NCBI RefSeq assembly: GCF_026151395.1
Contig: NZ_JAMQPV010000001.1
Span: 1,924,501 to 1,988,500, forward strand
Reading direction: 5' to 3'
DNA from: Leptospira limi
Lineage (GTDB): Bacteria > Spirochaetota > Leptospiria > Leptospirales > Leptospiraceae
DNA length: 64,000 nucleotides
Shown: positions 27,651 through 36,829 of the stretch, one piece after another
Position numbering within the stretch: the stretch's first letter is position 1
How the letters are laid out: every line of letters starts with the position of its first letter
Made by a program: the position numbers and the translations under genes
Notes under the pieces: model-generated
Databases searched by the model: none
What the model saw: only the letters and a program-made list of their open reading frames with translations
What the model was told of the DNA's origin: nothing

Positions 27651-30374
27651 ATGGCAGAGATCATCGTTTGGTTAGAGTTCATCATTTCCAAAATCCCACT
27701 GCCAATCTTAGAAGTTTGGGGTCGATTTTCGTTTTTACTCGGCGCTCTCATTGCTGTTTTTGCTTATACTGGTTTTACGTTTCGGAATGGAAAACAATTC
27801 CGAATCTCCAGGGAAGTATGGACATGGAATCTCAAAAGTTTCTATTTTTTTCTCATTACCTTTGTCTCAATTTTTGCTACAGGTTATTTAGGTAGTTCCA
27901 TTGTCCTGATCCCTGGAGCACAGACATTAGAAAGTCTTAAGGATTTATCAGTCTTTTTATGCCTTAATTTTTTTGGCTACCCTGCCTTACTTGCAGTTCC
28001 ATTTGCCTATGGTCTTTCTGATTTGATAGAAGGGGTGCCTCCAGACTTTTTATGGGACTGGTTACCTGGGTATTTCATTAATCCATCCTTGTTTTGGCTC
28101 TCCTACCAAATGATTGGAAAATCACCAAATTTCAGTAAGGTGAGAATCTGGATTTATTATTTTATATTTGTATTTTTATTTTTATTACTCGAACCATTTT
28201 TATGGGGGTTTTTATGTTCCAAACAATTTGGATCTGAAATTTCCTATCACACCATTAGTTCTGCCCTTATTTTCACAACTGGAATCACTTGGATCCTTGC
28301 ACCACTGATCACATTTTTGTTGTATCCGATTGTTAAAAAAATTGGATACTTTTGGGCTGAGATCCCATTCCAAGTAAAGGAAGTTAGTATCACAGAACCA
28401 AGAATGGTTTGGGTTTCCGCATCGAATCTTGGGACTTCAAACGAACAATATGCGGAAGAGAGAACAGGGATATCCTTACAATTATTCATCGTTGCACCAT
28501 TTGTTTGTTTGGTTTTGTTTTTAGTTGGGATTACATCGTATGTGACTTTAAAAAATGCAGAAGAATCTGCTTACCATATGGTTGAAATTTTACACAAACA
28601 ATGGTCAAAAAATATCCAATTGCAATTATCGGAATTGGAATCAGCTACTGGCTCCATAAACTCGAATCCCATTCTACTCCAACAATTATTAGATGCTTCT
28701 GTGGTAAATACCCAAGGTAAGGTGTATTTGTTAGATTCTCACCTAACGCTCATTTCTGGTTTGTCGAACGAACCAAAATCATCACGACTTCTAGAAACCT
28801 TACGTGTCGAATTAAAAAAACAAGCAAGTGACCTTCATTACCCAGAAACTCATTTGAGTTTTTCTGTTGTGACAAAAAAACCACTCTCGAGAGAAAATTG
28901 GAATGCCAATGTTTCGAGATTCGAGATCCCCAAAGAAAAAAATACCATCTACTTAGTTACGCTGTTCCCATATTCCTTTTATTTGAGTGGAGTGTATACA
29001 GGGAATAGTGAGTCGGCTATGGTATTTGCTTGGGCCATTCTTTTAAGTCTTATCCTCGCTGTTGTATTAGCGGAACTTGTCACAAGACCAATCTTACGAT
29101 TTTCTTCCGCTTCCAAATCACTGGCAAAGGGAGATTGGGATTTTCCTGTGGGTGAGAGTATGATCGCAGAACTCCGAGGACTTTCCGATGCCTTTCGTTT
29201 TATGTCGAAGGAATTAAAATCCAGTTTTGAACGAGTGAGTGCAAGCCAACGGATGGTGATGGAAACCAATAGTAATTTGGAAAAAATCGTCAATGACCGA
29301 ACGGTAGCACTGATGGAAAGTAACAAGAATTTACTGGAAACCATTGCTACCAAAGAACGAATTTTACTCGATCTTCATAATGCACAAAACCAGTTGTTAC
29401 TTAGTGAAAAATTAGCGGCACTTGGGCAATTTGCTGCTGGAATCACTCATGAATTGAATACACCACTCGGTGCCATTTCCTCCAGTGTGCGTGCCATGTC
29501 AGAAATTTTAAAAAAAGATATCCTTCTCCTTCCAAAATTTTTAGAAACCCTTAACCACGAGGAATTGGAAGATTTTCAAACATTACTTTTGTTAAGTGTT
29601 AATTTTGGAGATAGAAGTTCAGGTCTTATGAGTCGTGCGGAAAAAAAGGAAAGGATGGCACAACTCAAGGAAAAGAATATTTCCAATCCAGATGATATAC
29701 TCGACCATCTAACATCGATTGGAGTCACAAATTGGGATTCTCAAATCTTTTCGATTATAGAAAAACCAGGAGCTAGCCATCTTTTGCAAAACGTTGTAAC
29801 TTTGGGAAGTTTGTACCGATTGGTATATGTGGTTCAATCTGCTACGGAAAAAGCCTCACATGTAGTGAACGCACTCAAACATTATTTGTATACTGACCAA
29901 TCTGTTGCCGACTCTAACTCACAACAGGTGAATATTCCTTCAGAATTGGATTCAATTTTAACTTTATACCAGGCAAAAATTAAAAAAGATGTGGAAATCA
30001 TTAAGAACTATTTCACATCTGATTCTTGTTTGGCGGATCGCGATAAACTCAACCAAGTTTGGATCAATTTAATCAATAATGCTTTACAAGCAATGGATTA
30101 TAAGGGTAAAATAAGAATTTCAGTCACAACCGAATCAGACTTTATTCTAACATCCATTAAGGATAATGGAAAAGGAATTGATCCCGAAATCCAAGACAAA
30201 GTTTTTTTGCCCTTCTTTACGACAAAAAAACATGGAGAAGGGATTGGGCTTGGGCTTGACATTTGTAAACAAATCGTGGAAAAAATGAATGGAAAAATTG
30301 ATTTTATTTCAGACGCTACTGGAACGGAATTCAGGGTGTACATACCAAAAGTAATGGAAGGGGAAAGAGTTTGA
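27651..30374 (+). CDS. membrane sensor histidine kinase with long kinase insert
   Basis: About 907 residues. Order: N-terminal membrane segments within residues 1-240, a further segment near 285-305 ([20 protein letters not shown]), an extracytoplasmic sensor region to about 450, another segment ([18 protein letters not shown]), HAMP-like linker, coiled coil, then the kinase. The phosphoacceptor is His600 in [13 protein letters not shown]. The ATPase has N box [10 protein letters not shown] (about 806-815), [22 protein letters not shown] and [12 protein letters not shown]. About 130 residues separate the His from the second dimerisation helix segment ([17 protein letters not shown]), much longer than usual. 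TTG 27645 is an alternative start. The receiver gene overlaps its stop, so the two form a two-component pair. Signal unknown. Confidence 0.88.
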   Translation: MAEIIVWLEFIISKIPLPILEVWGRFSFLLGALIAVFAYTGFTFRNGKQFRISREVWTWNLKSFYFFLITFVSIFATGYLGSSIVLIPGAQTLESLKDLSVFLCLNFFGYPALLAVPFAYGLSDLIEGVPPDFLWDWLPGYFINPSLFWLSYQMIGKSPNFSKVRIWIYYFIFVFLFLLLEPFLWGFLCSKQFGSEISYHTISSALIFTTGITWILAPLITFLLYPIVKKIGYFWAEIPFQVKEVSITEPRMVWVSASNLGTSNEQYAEERTGISLQLFIVAPFVCLVLFLVGITSYVTLKNAEESAYHMVEILHKQWSKNIQLQLSELESATGSINSNPILLQQLLDASVVNTQGKVYLLDSHLTLISGLSNEPKSSRLLETLRVELKKQASDLHYPETHLSFSVVTKKPLSRENWNANVSRFEIPKEKNTIYLVTLFPYSFYLSGVYTGNSESAMVFAWAILLSLILAVVLAELVTRPILRFSSASKSLAKGDWDFPVGESMIAELRGLSDAFRFMSKELKSSFERVSASQRMVMETNSNLEKIVNDRTVALMESNKNLLETIATKERILLDLHNAQNQLLLSEKLAALGQFAAGITHELNTPLGAISSSVRAMSEILKKDILLLPKFLETLNHEELEDFQTLLLLSVNFGDRSSGLMSRAEKKERMAQLKEKNISNPDDILDHLTSIGVTNWDSQIFSIIEKPGASHLLQNVVTLGSLYRLVYVVQSATEKASHVVNALKHYLYTDQSVADSNSQQVNIPSELDSILTLYQAKIKKDVEIIKNYFTSDSCLADRDKLNQVWINLINNALQAMDYKGKIRISVTTESDFILTSIKDNGKGIDPEIQDKVFLPFFTTKKHGEGIGLGLDICKQIVEKMNGKIDFISDATGTEFRVYIPKVMEGERV

Positions 30375-30787
30375 ATTTATCGCAGATCAAAAACGAGAAA
30401 AATGCCATTCTATGTGTTGATGATGAACCAATCCTCCTTCTTTCTCTCGTACAAGAACTGAAAAGGGAGATTGGTGGCAGTTACACATATGAAACCGCAC
30501 AAAACCCAGAGGAAGCGATGGAAGTGATCGATGACCTTTGCCAATCAGGTGTGGAAGTGATTCTCATTTTGTCCGACTGGCTCATGCCTGGGATGCGTGG
30601 AGACGAATTTCTCATCAAAGTCCACCAAAAATACCCTCATATCAAATCCATCCTCATTTCTGGGCATGCAGATCGGGATGCGATCAACCGTGTGAAAGAA
30701 GAAGCCAAAACCTATGCAATTTTTTCCAAACCTTGGAATACCAAGGAACTTTTGGATGCAGTTCGTTTCTGTTGCAATTTGACCTAA
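30371..30787 (+). CDS. single-domain response regulator (receiver only)
   Basis: A 138-residue receiver domain with no output domain. Seen: acidic pocket CVDDEP, phosphoacceptor Asp in [15 protein letters not shown], Ser/Thr switch in ILISGHAD and the conserved Lys in [11 protein letters not shown]. The TTG start overlaps the kinase stop (TTGA), and AAGGGGAAAGAG just before it provides a good ribosome-binding site. It should be phosphorylated by the upstream kinase and act through protein contacts; the FSKPW segment is typical of receivers of this stand-alone kind. The downstream target is not in evidence. Confidence 0.88.
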   Translation: MNLSQIKNEKNAILCVDDEPILLLSLVQELKREIGGSYTYETAQNPEEAMEVIDDLCQSGVEVILILSDWLMPGMRGDEFLIKVHQKYPHIKSILISGHADRDAINRVKEEAKTYAIFSKPWNTKELLDAVRFCCNLT

Positions 30788-30808
30788 GTCCATTTTTTTG
30801 GACTTACG

Positions 30809-31084
30809 GTGCGTACCATTTACATCCGCAAACTCCGATTCGAAGAAGCTCGGACCAAACTCGAGAGAGAACTCCATGAAGCCTTTATGGACGGGGAAAC
30901 CTATGTGGAAATCCTACATGGGATTGGGGAAGGGGTATTACGCCGAATGGCGATTGACTACGTGACCTCCTCAGGGTTTTTGAAATTAGTGGAATCCGAC
31001 CCAATGTTTCGACAGAACCCCGGAAGTACCCTTGTGGAAATCCTAGCGCCTTCCAAAGAATACATCAATCGATTGAAAGCATGA
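30809..31084 (+). CDS. small Smr-domain protein
   Basis: A 91-residue protein resembling the C-terminal Smr domain of MutS2: IYIRKLRFEEARTKLERELH, then VEILHGIGEGVLRRMAIDYV, where the HGxGxGxLR loop is the family signature, and a closing strand TLVEILAPS. Smr domains bind or cut nucleic acid; here the first motif lacks the usual D-x-H, having IRKLR instead, so nuclease activity is doubtful. Start GTG 30809. Its stop overlaps the ATG of cimA (ATGA), so it heads the cimA-pth run. Confidence 0.75.
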   Translation: MRTIYIRKLRFEEARTKLERELHEAFMDGETYVEILHGIGEGVLRRMAIDYVTSSGFLKLVESDPMFRQNPGSTLVEILAPSKEYINRLKA

Positions 31085-32616
31085 CAGAACTAAATTCCAA
31101 AATAGAAATTTTAGACGTAACTTTACGGGATGGGGAACAAACCAATGGTGTTTCTTTCTCTTGGCAACAAAAGCTAAATATCACCAAACACCTTTTAAAG
31201 GATCTAAAAACAGACCGTGTGGAAATTGCAAGTGCCAGAGTTTCCCCTGGTGAATTTGAAGCTGTCCAAAAAATCATCGAATGGGCAAAAGGGGAAGGAC
31301 TTCAAGATAGGATCGAAATTTTAGGATTTGTTGACTCTGACAAAACTGTGGAGTGGATGAAAAGCACTGGAGTGAAAGTTTTAAACCTTTTGACAAAAGG
31401 GTCACTAAACCACCTAACAAACCAACTTCGAAAAACTCCCGAAGAACATTTTTCCGATATCAAACAAACTGTAGATTTTGCGAGTGCTGCAGGGATCACA
31501 GTCAATGTTTATTTAGAGGACTGGTCCAATGGATATTTACATTCCAGAGACTATGTCATTCAGTATTTACAAACTGTTTCAAAGTTTCCGATCAAACGTT
31601 TTTATTTGGCTGATACATTAGGTGTTTTGTCACCAGAAGAAGTGAGAACGGCTGTGACAGACCTTGTTGGCCTCTTTCCCAATTTATGGTTTGAGTTTCA
31701 TGGGCATAATGATTATGACCTAGCAGTTGCAAATTGTCTGGAAGCCGTGAAGGCAGGAGTGCGAGGTCTTCATGTCGCGGTGAACGGTCTTGGGGAACGA
31801 GCAGGGAATTCTCCATTAGAAGCTGTAGTAACAGCACTCCATGACAAAACAAAATTTAGAACCTCTGTTGTCGAAAAAGAAATCACAAGTGCTTCGAGAC
31901 TTGTGGAAGTATTCTCAGGAAAACGAATCTCGGATAACAGACCCATTGTGGGAGAAGATGTTTTCACACAAACGGCAGGTGTCCATGCCGATGGAGACAA
32001 AAAGGGGAATTTATATGCAAACCCCATCCTTCCTGAACGATTTGGAAGGAGCCGCGTGTATGCACTCGGTAAGTTAGCAGGCAAAGCAAGTATCACTGAA
32101 AACTTAAAACAATTGGGTATGGTGCTTTCTCCTGAGATCGAAAAGAAGGTTCTTGCACGAGTGATTGAGCTTGGGGACCAAAATAAAACTGTCACCAAAG
32201 AGGATTTACCTTACATCATCTCTGATATCACAGGGGAAAACTTAGAATCTAGTTTTCGGATCGAAACATGTACGGTCACAAGTGGCATTGGAGTGAAACC
32301 TAGAGCCGAAGTGAAAGTGAAGTACCAAGGAAAACTCTATGAAGGAAAAGGAGAAGGAGATGGGGGTTATGATGCGTTTATGAATGCCCTCGGAACCATC
32401 TTAAAAACCTTAGAAATCCAAATTCCCAAACTCTTTGATTATGAAGTGAGGATTCCACCTGGTGGGAATACAAATGCCCTTGTGGAAACTGTCATCACAT
32501 GGAAAAAAGAGGGAGACAATCACCCAATTCGTACGATCGGAATTGACTCGGACCAACAAGTTGCCGCAGTGAAAGCCACAGAACGTATGTTACATATTAT
32601 CCTTGGAAATGTATGA
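31081..32616 (+). CDS. cimA: (R)-citramalate synthase
   Basis: Condenses pyruvate and acetyl-CoA to (R)-citramalate, the entry to the threonine-independent isoleucine pathway known in Leptospira. The 511-residue protein has the isopropylmalate-synthase-like barrel (ILDVTLRDGEQTNG; FHGHNDYDLAVAN; VHVAVNG-like LHVAVNGLGERAGN; TAGVHADGDKKG) and a C-terminal regulatory domain that binds isoleucine. Residues reported for the L. interrogans enzyme fall at the same numbers here: Arg16, Asp17, Leu81, Leu104, Tyr144, Glu146. The Leu/Tyr set defines pyruvate specificity against the leucine enzyme LeuA. ATGA overlaps join it to the Smr gene before and pth after. Confidence 0.94.
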   Translation: MTELNSKIEILDVTLRDGEQTNGVSFSWQQKLNITKHLLKDLKTDRVEIASARVSPGEFEAVQKIIEWAKGEGLQDRIEILGFVDSDKTVEWMKSTGVKVLNLLTKGSLNHLTNQLRKTPEEHFSDIKQTVDFASAAGITVNVYLEDWSNGYLHSRDYVIQYLQTVSKFPIKRFYLADTLGVLSPEEVRTAVTDLVGLFPNLWFEFHGHNDYDLAVANCLEAVKAGVRGLHVAVNGLGERAGNSPLEAVVTALHDKTKFRTSVVEKEITSASRLVEVFSGKRISDNRPIVGEDVFTQTAGVHADGDKKGNLYANPILPERFGRSRVYALGKLAGKASITENLKQLGMVLSPEIEKKVLARVIELGDQNKTVTKEDLPYIISDITGENLESSFRIETCTVTSGIGVKPRAEVKVKYQGKLYEGKGEGDGGYDAFMNALGTILKTLEIQIPKLFDYEVRIPPGGNTNALVETVITWKKEGDNHPIRTIGIDSDQQVAAVKATERMLHIILGNV

Positions 32617-33179
32617 TACACTTTTTAATTGTTGGTCTTGGAAATCCGGGAGATAAATACAAAAACACCCGCCATAATATTGGGTTTATGATTTTAGATG
32701 CTTTGGCTTCTGAATTTGGTGTCTCATTTAAAGACGCCAAAAAATATGCAGAAACCACTCATACCTGGGAAGGGGATAAAATCCATTTATTGAAACCCTT
32801 GGAGTTTATGAACCTTTCTGGAAAAGCAACACAAACCCTTGCCAATTTGTACAAAATACCTCCCTCTCAGATCCTTGTGGTCCAAGACGAAGTCGATTTG
32901 CCATTTGGAAAAATCAAAAACAAAATTGGCGGGGGAACTGCTGGCCATAATGGTCTAAAGGACATCGTGGCAAAACTCGGGTCCCAAGATTTTCATCGTC
33001 TGCGTTTTGGAGTGGGCAAACCCGAAAAAGGGGGGATGGAAGTGGCTGACTTTGTTCTGCAAAACTTCAATGCAGAAGAAAAAACGCAGTTGCAGACACT
33101 CATCAATGACTCTGTTTCCAAAATCGAAGATTGGATCCGAACGAGTCGTAACCTTCTTTTAAAAGAAACCAAAGCATAA
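32613..33179 (+). CDS. pth: peptidyl-tRNA hydrolase
   Basis: Releases tRNA from peptidyl-tRNA dropped by stalled ribosomes. The 188 residues match the bacterial Pth family: IVGLGNPGDKYKNTRHNIGF with Asn11 and catalytic His21, LLKPLEFMNLSGKA, VVQDEVDLPFGKIKNKIGGG and AGHNGLKDIVAKLGSQDFHRLRFGVGKP. Its ATG overlaps the cimA stop (ATGA). A VTT membrane protein gene begins 3 nt after its stop, so the run continues. Confidence 0.96.
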   Translation: MIHFLIVGLGNPGDKYKNTRHNIGFMILDALASEFGVSFKDAKKYAETTHTWEGDKIHLLKPLEFMNLSGKATQTLANLYKIPPSQILVVQDEVDLPFGKIKNKIGGGTAGHNGLKDIVAKLGSQDFHRLRFGVGKPEKGGMEVADFVLQNFNAEEKTQLQTLINDSVSKIEDWIRTSRNLLLKETKA

Positions 33180-33182
33180 CCA

Positions 33183-33767
33183 ATGTCAAAAGAACAAGAA
33201 ACTTCCATCAATTTAAGAACCTTATTTTTGCAAACTATCCTCTCCATTGTAATCGTTCTTGCCATTGTGTTTGGCCTTGCGTATTTTTTTCGAAAGGAAC
33301 TACTTGGGTTTAGCGAACATTTTGTCCGCATTTTTGGTTTTGTCGGTTTATTTTTTGGGATGATCCTCTCGGATAGCCTTCCTGCTTTTGTGCCTCCCGA
33401 TGCTTTTTTGATGTTAGCCATTACAGGTGAGATGGACCCACTAAAGACCATCTTATCGATGTCAGTCGGGAGTATCATTGGTGGAACCATTGCCTATTAC
33501 ATTGGGCTTTATCTCATCCCCAGGTTCCATTTGGGTCGCCAGATGGTTTTACACTATGAAGACAAACTTCTCCCTTACATTCGAAAATTTGGATTTGGTG
33601 CAGTGGTTCTCAGTGCTCTCACTCCTATTCCGTATTCTTGGATGGCATATACCGTAGGCACGTTTAAGATGCCTTACCGTTTGTTTTTTTTGGGGTCCCT
33701 TTTTCGGTTTGTTCGTATCTCTGTTTATTTTTATGCGATGTATATCGGCTGGATTACGGGAGGCTAA
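33183..33767 (+). CDS. VTT/DedA-like membrane protein
   Basis: A 194-residue membrane protein. Membrane segments near residues 15-35 (LQTILSIVIVLAIVFGLAYF) and 45-62, then a VTT-type core with re-entrant loops: SDSLPAFVPPDAFLMLA, GSIIGGTIAYYIGLYL, FGAVVLSALTPIPYSWMAYTVG and a final segment. Bacterial VTT/DedA/YqaA proteins are implicated in lipid carrier or phospholipid translocation. The ALTPIPYSW loop corresponds to the second re-entrant motif. It lies 3 nt after pth and 1 nt before a small Cys-rich gene. Confidence 0.8.
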   Translation: MSKEQETSINLRTLFLQTILSIVIVLAIVFGLAYFFRKELLGFSEHFVRIFGFVGLFFGMILSDSLPAFVPPDAFLMLAITGEMDPLKTILSMSVGSIIGGTIAYYIGLYLIPRFHLGRQMVLHYEDKLLPYIRKFGFGAVVLSALTPIPYSWMAYTVGTFKMPYRLFFLGSLFRFVRISVYFYAMYIGWITGG

Positions 33768-33768
33768 A

Positions 33769-33990
33769 ATGACCGAAGAACGACTATTTCCTAAGTCAGT
33801 CGACGAAGTGATTTTAGAAAAAGTCAGGTTTTTCTTTTTGCCAGATCGGACTGCTGCTTTTGTTAAAAACCTAATCGATGGAAAGGTTTCTGAGCGAGCA
33901 CTGATCTGTTGCCATTCCGGTTGTGATGTGTGTAATGAAACCATTTACAACTGTTATATGGCAGTGAAAAAGGAATTGGATTTAAACTAA
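33769..33990 (+). CDS. small cysteine-rich protein, unknown function
   Basis: A 73-residue cytoplasmic protein. ATG 33769 follows GGGAGG by a few bases and comes 1 nt after the preceding stop; the upstream open frame lies inside the VTT gene. The notable feature is a cluster of five Cys in 16 residues, CCHSGCDVCNETIYNC, with a nearby His, suggesting a zinc or iron-sulfur site. The N-terminal half is predicted helical (VDEVILEKVRFFFLPDRTAAF). No family recognised. rarA begins 1 nt after its stop. Confidence 0.7.
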   Translation: MTEERLFPKSVDEVILEKVRFFFLPDRTAAFVKNLIDGKVSERALICCHSGCDVCNETIYNCYMAVKKELDLN

Positions 33991-33991
33991 A

Positions 33992-35251
33992 TTGGATTCC
34001 CTTTTTTCTAATTCCAAACAAGTGCCTCTTGCCCACTTGGTGAGGCCAAAAACTTGGTCCGAATTTGTAGGCCAAACAAAAGTAGTCTCTGCATTACGAT
34101 CCATTACCAAACCCACATCCATTTTATTCTACGGTCCTCCTGGGACTGGAAAAACCACACTTGCTCACCTGCTTGCTGAATCATGGAAATTGGAAAAACG
34201 ATACTTAAGTTGTGTGACCAGTGGTGTAAAAGAAGTGAGAGAAGTCTTAGAAGAAGGGAAACGTCTCGGAACCATTGTCCTTTTTTTGGATGAGATCCAC
34301 CGATTTTCCTCCTCCCAACAAGATGCATTATTATCCGCTGTGGAAGAAGGGGAAATCATCCTCATCGCCGCTACCACAGAAAACCCAAGTTTTCGTGTGA
34401 ACAAAGCCTTACTTTCTAGGATGTTAGTCTACCGCCTCACCACTCTCACCGAAGAAGAAGAGGACCAAATTTTTTCCGCATGCCTTTCCAAACAAAACAC
34501 AAACCGAACGATTCCAGAAGTGGTCAAACAGGAACTCTTTCGAAGGAGTGCAGGGGATGCCCGTAAACTCCTTGGGTATCTAGAAAGGATTTTGAGTGCC
34601 ACAAAGGAAGGGGAAGAGGTCACAGAAGAAAGATTGTCTGTCATCCTTGGAGATACCCTTGTCACCTATGATAAGAATAGTGAAAGCCATTATGATATCA
34701 TTTCTGCCTTTATCAAATCCCTTCGTGGCAGTGACCCAGATGCAGCCTTATTTTATTTGGCGCTGATGCTCGAAGGTGGCGAAGACCCTCTCTTTATTGC
34801 CAGAAGACTGGTAATCTTTGCGAGTGAAGATGTGGGAAATGCAAGTGTCCATGCTCTACCCCTAGCGATTGCCACTTGGCAAGCAATGGAACGAGTGGGA
34901 ATGCCAGAGGGAAGGATCCCTCTTGGGCAGTGTACCACTTTCCTTGCCTCTGCACCAAAATCTAATGCGAGTTATACGGCGATCAATGAAGCATTGGCAT
35001 TTGTGAAGGCAAGGAATCGTTCCTTCCAAATCCCAAACCATTTGCGAAATGCACCTACGGCCACTCACCGTAACGAAGGAGCGGGAGAAGGTTACAAATA
35101 CCCACATGATTTTCCAGGACATTTCCTGAAAGAACGATACTTCCCTGAGTCCTTTTATCCGAACCCTCCAAGTTTTTATTCTCCTTCCAACCAAGGGATG
35201 GAGAAAAATCTGAAGGAACAATTGGAAAGGTTATGGGGAGACCGTTATTGA
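33992..35251 (+). CDS. rarA: replication-associated recombination protein RarA (AAA ATPase)
   Basis: A clamp-loader-like ATPase of the RarA/MgsA/WRNIP1 family acting at stalled replication forks. The 419 residues contain LAHLVRPKTWSEFVGQ at the start, Walker A FYGPPGTGKTTLAHLL, Walker B VLFLDEIHRFSSSQQD, sensor 1 ATTENPSF, and the C-terminal tetramerisation domain with GSDPDAALFYLALMLEGGEDPLF and RNAPT-like segments near the end. Start TTG 33992 fits the family N-terminus. It ends the long plus-strand run before the nuo operon. Confidence 0.95.
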   Translation: MDSLFSNSKQVPLAHLVRPKTWSEFVGQTKVVSALRSITKPTSILFYGPPGTGKTTLAHLLAESWKLEKRYLSCVTSGVKEVREVLEEGKRLGTIVLFLDEIHRFSSSQQDALLSAVEEGEIILIAATTENPSFRVNKALLSRMLVYRLTTLTEEEEDQIFSACLSKQNTNRTIPEVVKQELFRRSAGDARKLLGYLERILSATKEGEEVTEERLSVILGDTLVTYDKNSESHYDIISAFIKSLRGSDPDAALFYLALMLEGGEDPLFIARRLVIFASEDVGNASVHALPLAIATWQAMERVGMPEGRIPLGQCTTFLASAPKSNASYTAINEALAFVKARNRSFQIPNHLRNAPTATHRNEGAGEGYKYPHDFPGHFLKERYFPESFYPNPPSFYSPSNQGMEKNLKEQLERLWGDRY

Positions 35252-35257
35252 GAGTTT

Positions 35258-35278
35258 ATCTCAAAAATTAGAGATTTT
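35258..35278 (+). terminator. weak hairpin after rarA
   Basis: ATCTC (35258-35262) can pair with GAGAT (35271-35275), an 8-nt loop, followed by TTTT (35275-35278). It starts 7 nt after the rarA stop. Stem is short, so it is only a possible terminator. Confidence 0.3.
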
Positions 35279-35307
35279 CCCTCGAATCTCGAAAAATACA
35301 CGAAAAC

Positions 35308-35347
35308 AAAGGGGAAATTCTTTCTCATCTTGACAACTAACCCCTTT
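35308..35347 (+). promoter_or_regulatory. inverted repeat around a TTGACA box upstream of nuoA
   Basis: AAAGGGG (35308-35314) and CCCCTTT (35341-35347) form a 7-bp inverted repeat that brackets TTGACA at 35330-35335, a perfect -35 hexamer. No good -10 box is present at the normal distance (CATTTT at 35356-35361 is the nearest). It is the most likely promoter/operator region for the nuo operon. Confidence 0.35.
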
Positions 35348-35366
35348 CGTGAGAGCATTTTCATAC

Positions 35367-35744
35367 ATGGGATCCGCACCGGATAGTTTTGCACCAATCC
35401 TCTTACAACTTTTGCTCGGAGTCGGTTTCTCCGCTCTGATCTTATCACTTGCCTTTCTTTTAAACCCAAAGAAAAAATCAAAACCACAAGATACCTTTGA
35501 ATGTGGTGTCACCTATTATGGTGATGCTAGAGGACTTTTTAATATCAAGTTTTACTTGGTAGCAGTCCTCTTTATCCTCTTTGATATTGAAGCTGTGTTT
35601 TTATACCCTTGGGCTGTGAATCTCATTGGATTCAAAGAAGCAGGACTAGGAACGTTTTTTCTTTTTGAAATGTTTTTCTTTTTACTCATCCTTGTGGTGG
35701 GTCTATACTATATCTGGAAAAAAGGAGCACTGGAATGGGATTAA
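35367..35744 (+). CDS. nuoA: NADH-quinone oxidoreductase subunit A
   Basis: Small membrane subunit of complex I near the quinone site. The 125-residue protein has three membrane segments and the conserved loop [37 protein letters not shown] (given here only as landmark residues Cys, Gly and the FDIE motif). ATG 35367 is preferred; GTG 35349 gives six more residues without a better signal. It heads the operon and overlaps nuoB by 10 nt. Confidence 0.95.
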   Translation: MGSAPDSFAPILLQLLLGVGFSALILSLAFLLNPKKKSKPQDTFECGVTYYGDARGLFNIKFYLVAVLFILFDIEAVFLYPWAVNLIGFKEAGLGTFFLFEMFFFLLILVVGLYYIWKKGALEWD

Positions 35745-36295
35745 CAGAAACACTATCCAAACCAGGTGAGATGTTTGGTGACATGTTCCAAGTTGCCACA
35801 CTCGACAACGTGGTTCAGTGGGGGCAAAGTTTTTCTTTGTGGCCTTATCCTTTTGCGACTGCTTGTTGTGGAATCGAATATATGAGTACAGCTTGTGCCG
35901 ATTATGACATCGCTCGTTTTGGTGCTGAACGACCTTCTTTTTCACCTCGCCAAGCCGATATGATTTTAGTTCTCGGAACCATTACCTATAAAATGGCTCC
36001 CGTATTACGCCAGATATACGATCAATTAGCGGAACCTAAATTTGTGATTTCTGTGGGAGCTTGTGCTTCTTCCGGTGGGATGTTTCACACCTATGGTGTG
36101 TTACAAGGTGTAGACCGTATCCTCCCCGTGGATGTGTATGTTCCGGGTTGCCCTCCTAGACCAGAAGCAATCCTAGATGCCCTAGTCAAGTTACAAAAAA
36201 AAGTCCAAACACAAGGCTTGGAAGCACGCCGCCAAGAAGTCATGAAGAAGATCCAAGAGATCAACGAACGTAACAAACCCCTCGTAGTGGCATGA
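35735..36295 (+). CDS. nuoB: NADH-quinone oxidoreductase subunit B
   Basis: Carries cluster N2, the last iron-sulfur centre before quinone. The four ligands are visible: Cys44 and Cys45 ([10 protein letters not shown]), Cys110 (VGACASSGG) and Cys139 (VPGCPPRPE). Length 186 is normal. It overlaps nuoA by 10 nt and nuoC by 4 nt (ATGA), so the three are coupled. NuoB normally receives electrons from NuoI, for which no gene is present in this operon. Confidence 0.97.
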   Translation: MGLTETLSKPGEMFGDMFQVATLDNVVQWGQSFSLWPYPFATACCGIEYMSTACADYDIARFGAERPSFSPRQADMILVLGTITYKMAPVLRQIYDQLAEPKFVISVGACASSGGMFHTYGVLQGVDRILPVDVYVPGCPPRPEAILDALVKLQKKVQTQGLEARRQEVMKKIQEINERNKPLVVA

Positions 36296-36813
36296 AAGAA
36301 AAACTAACCGAATTTATCCAATCCCAATGGAAAGATAGTTTACTCCCACAAAGGGACATAAACACCAATCTCCTCTACTTTAGTATCCAAAAGGAAAGTC
36401 TACCTACCGTTGTACAGACGTTAAAGGATCACCCTGAATTTGCGTTTACATTTTTAAATGACCTCACTTCTATCGATTGGTTAGGAAAACGGGAACCAAG
36501 ATTTGAAGTGGTGTACCTCCTTCGTTCTCCCAAAAACAACCATTTCCGATTCCAACTCCGTGTACCTGTGGGAGAAGGGGAATCGGTTCCAAGCATTGCT
36601 GGAATTTTCCCTGCCGCCAATTGGCCGGAACGAGAAGTATTTGATCTGATGGGGATTCCGTTTTCAAACCACCCTCGAATGGAACGACTCATTATGCCTG
36701 ATAATTTTGTGGGCCACCCACTCAGGAAAGACTACCCACTCGAAGGCCCGGGCCAAGATTACCTCATCGAGGATTTACTGACCATTCACGTAGAAGAGGA
36801 TATTACCGGTTAG
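36292..36813 (+). CDS. nuoC: NADH-quinone oxidoreductase subunit C
   Basis: Peripheral-arm connecting subunit (30-kDa type), 173 residues. Family landmarks: [60 protein letters not shown] and [10 protein letters not shown] near the end. It is separate from NuoD, not fused as in E. coli. ATG overlaps the nuoB stop; nuoD follows after 16 nt. Confidence 0.96.
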   Translation: MKEKLTEFIQSQWKDSLLPQRDINTNLLYFSIQKESLPTVVQTLKDHPEFAFTFLNDLTSIDWLGKREPRFEVVYLLRSPKNNHFRFQLRVPVGEGESVPSIAGIFPAANWPEREVFDLMGIPFSNHPRMERLIMPDNFVGHPLRKDYPLEGPGQDYLIEDLLTIHVEEDITG

Positions 36814-36829
36814 GCGGTAAACAATCATT

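Noticed and set aside
33709..33768. Longer N-terminus for the small Cys-rich protein
   Set aside because: The extension lies inside the VTT gene and ATG 33769 has a good ribosome-binding sequence.
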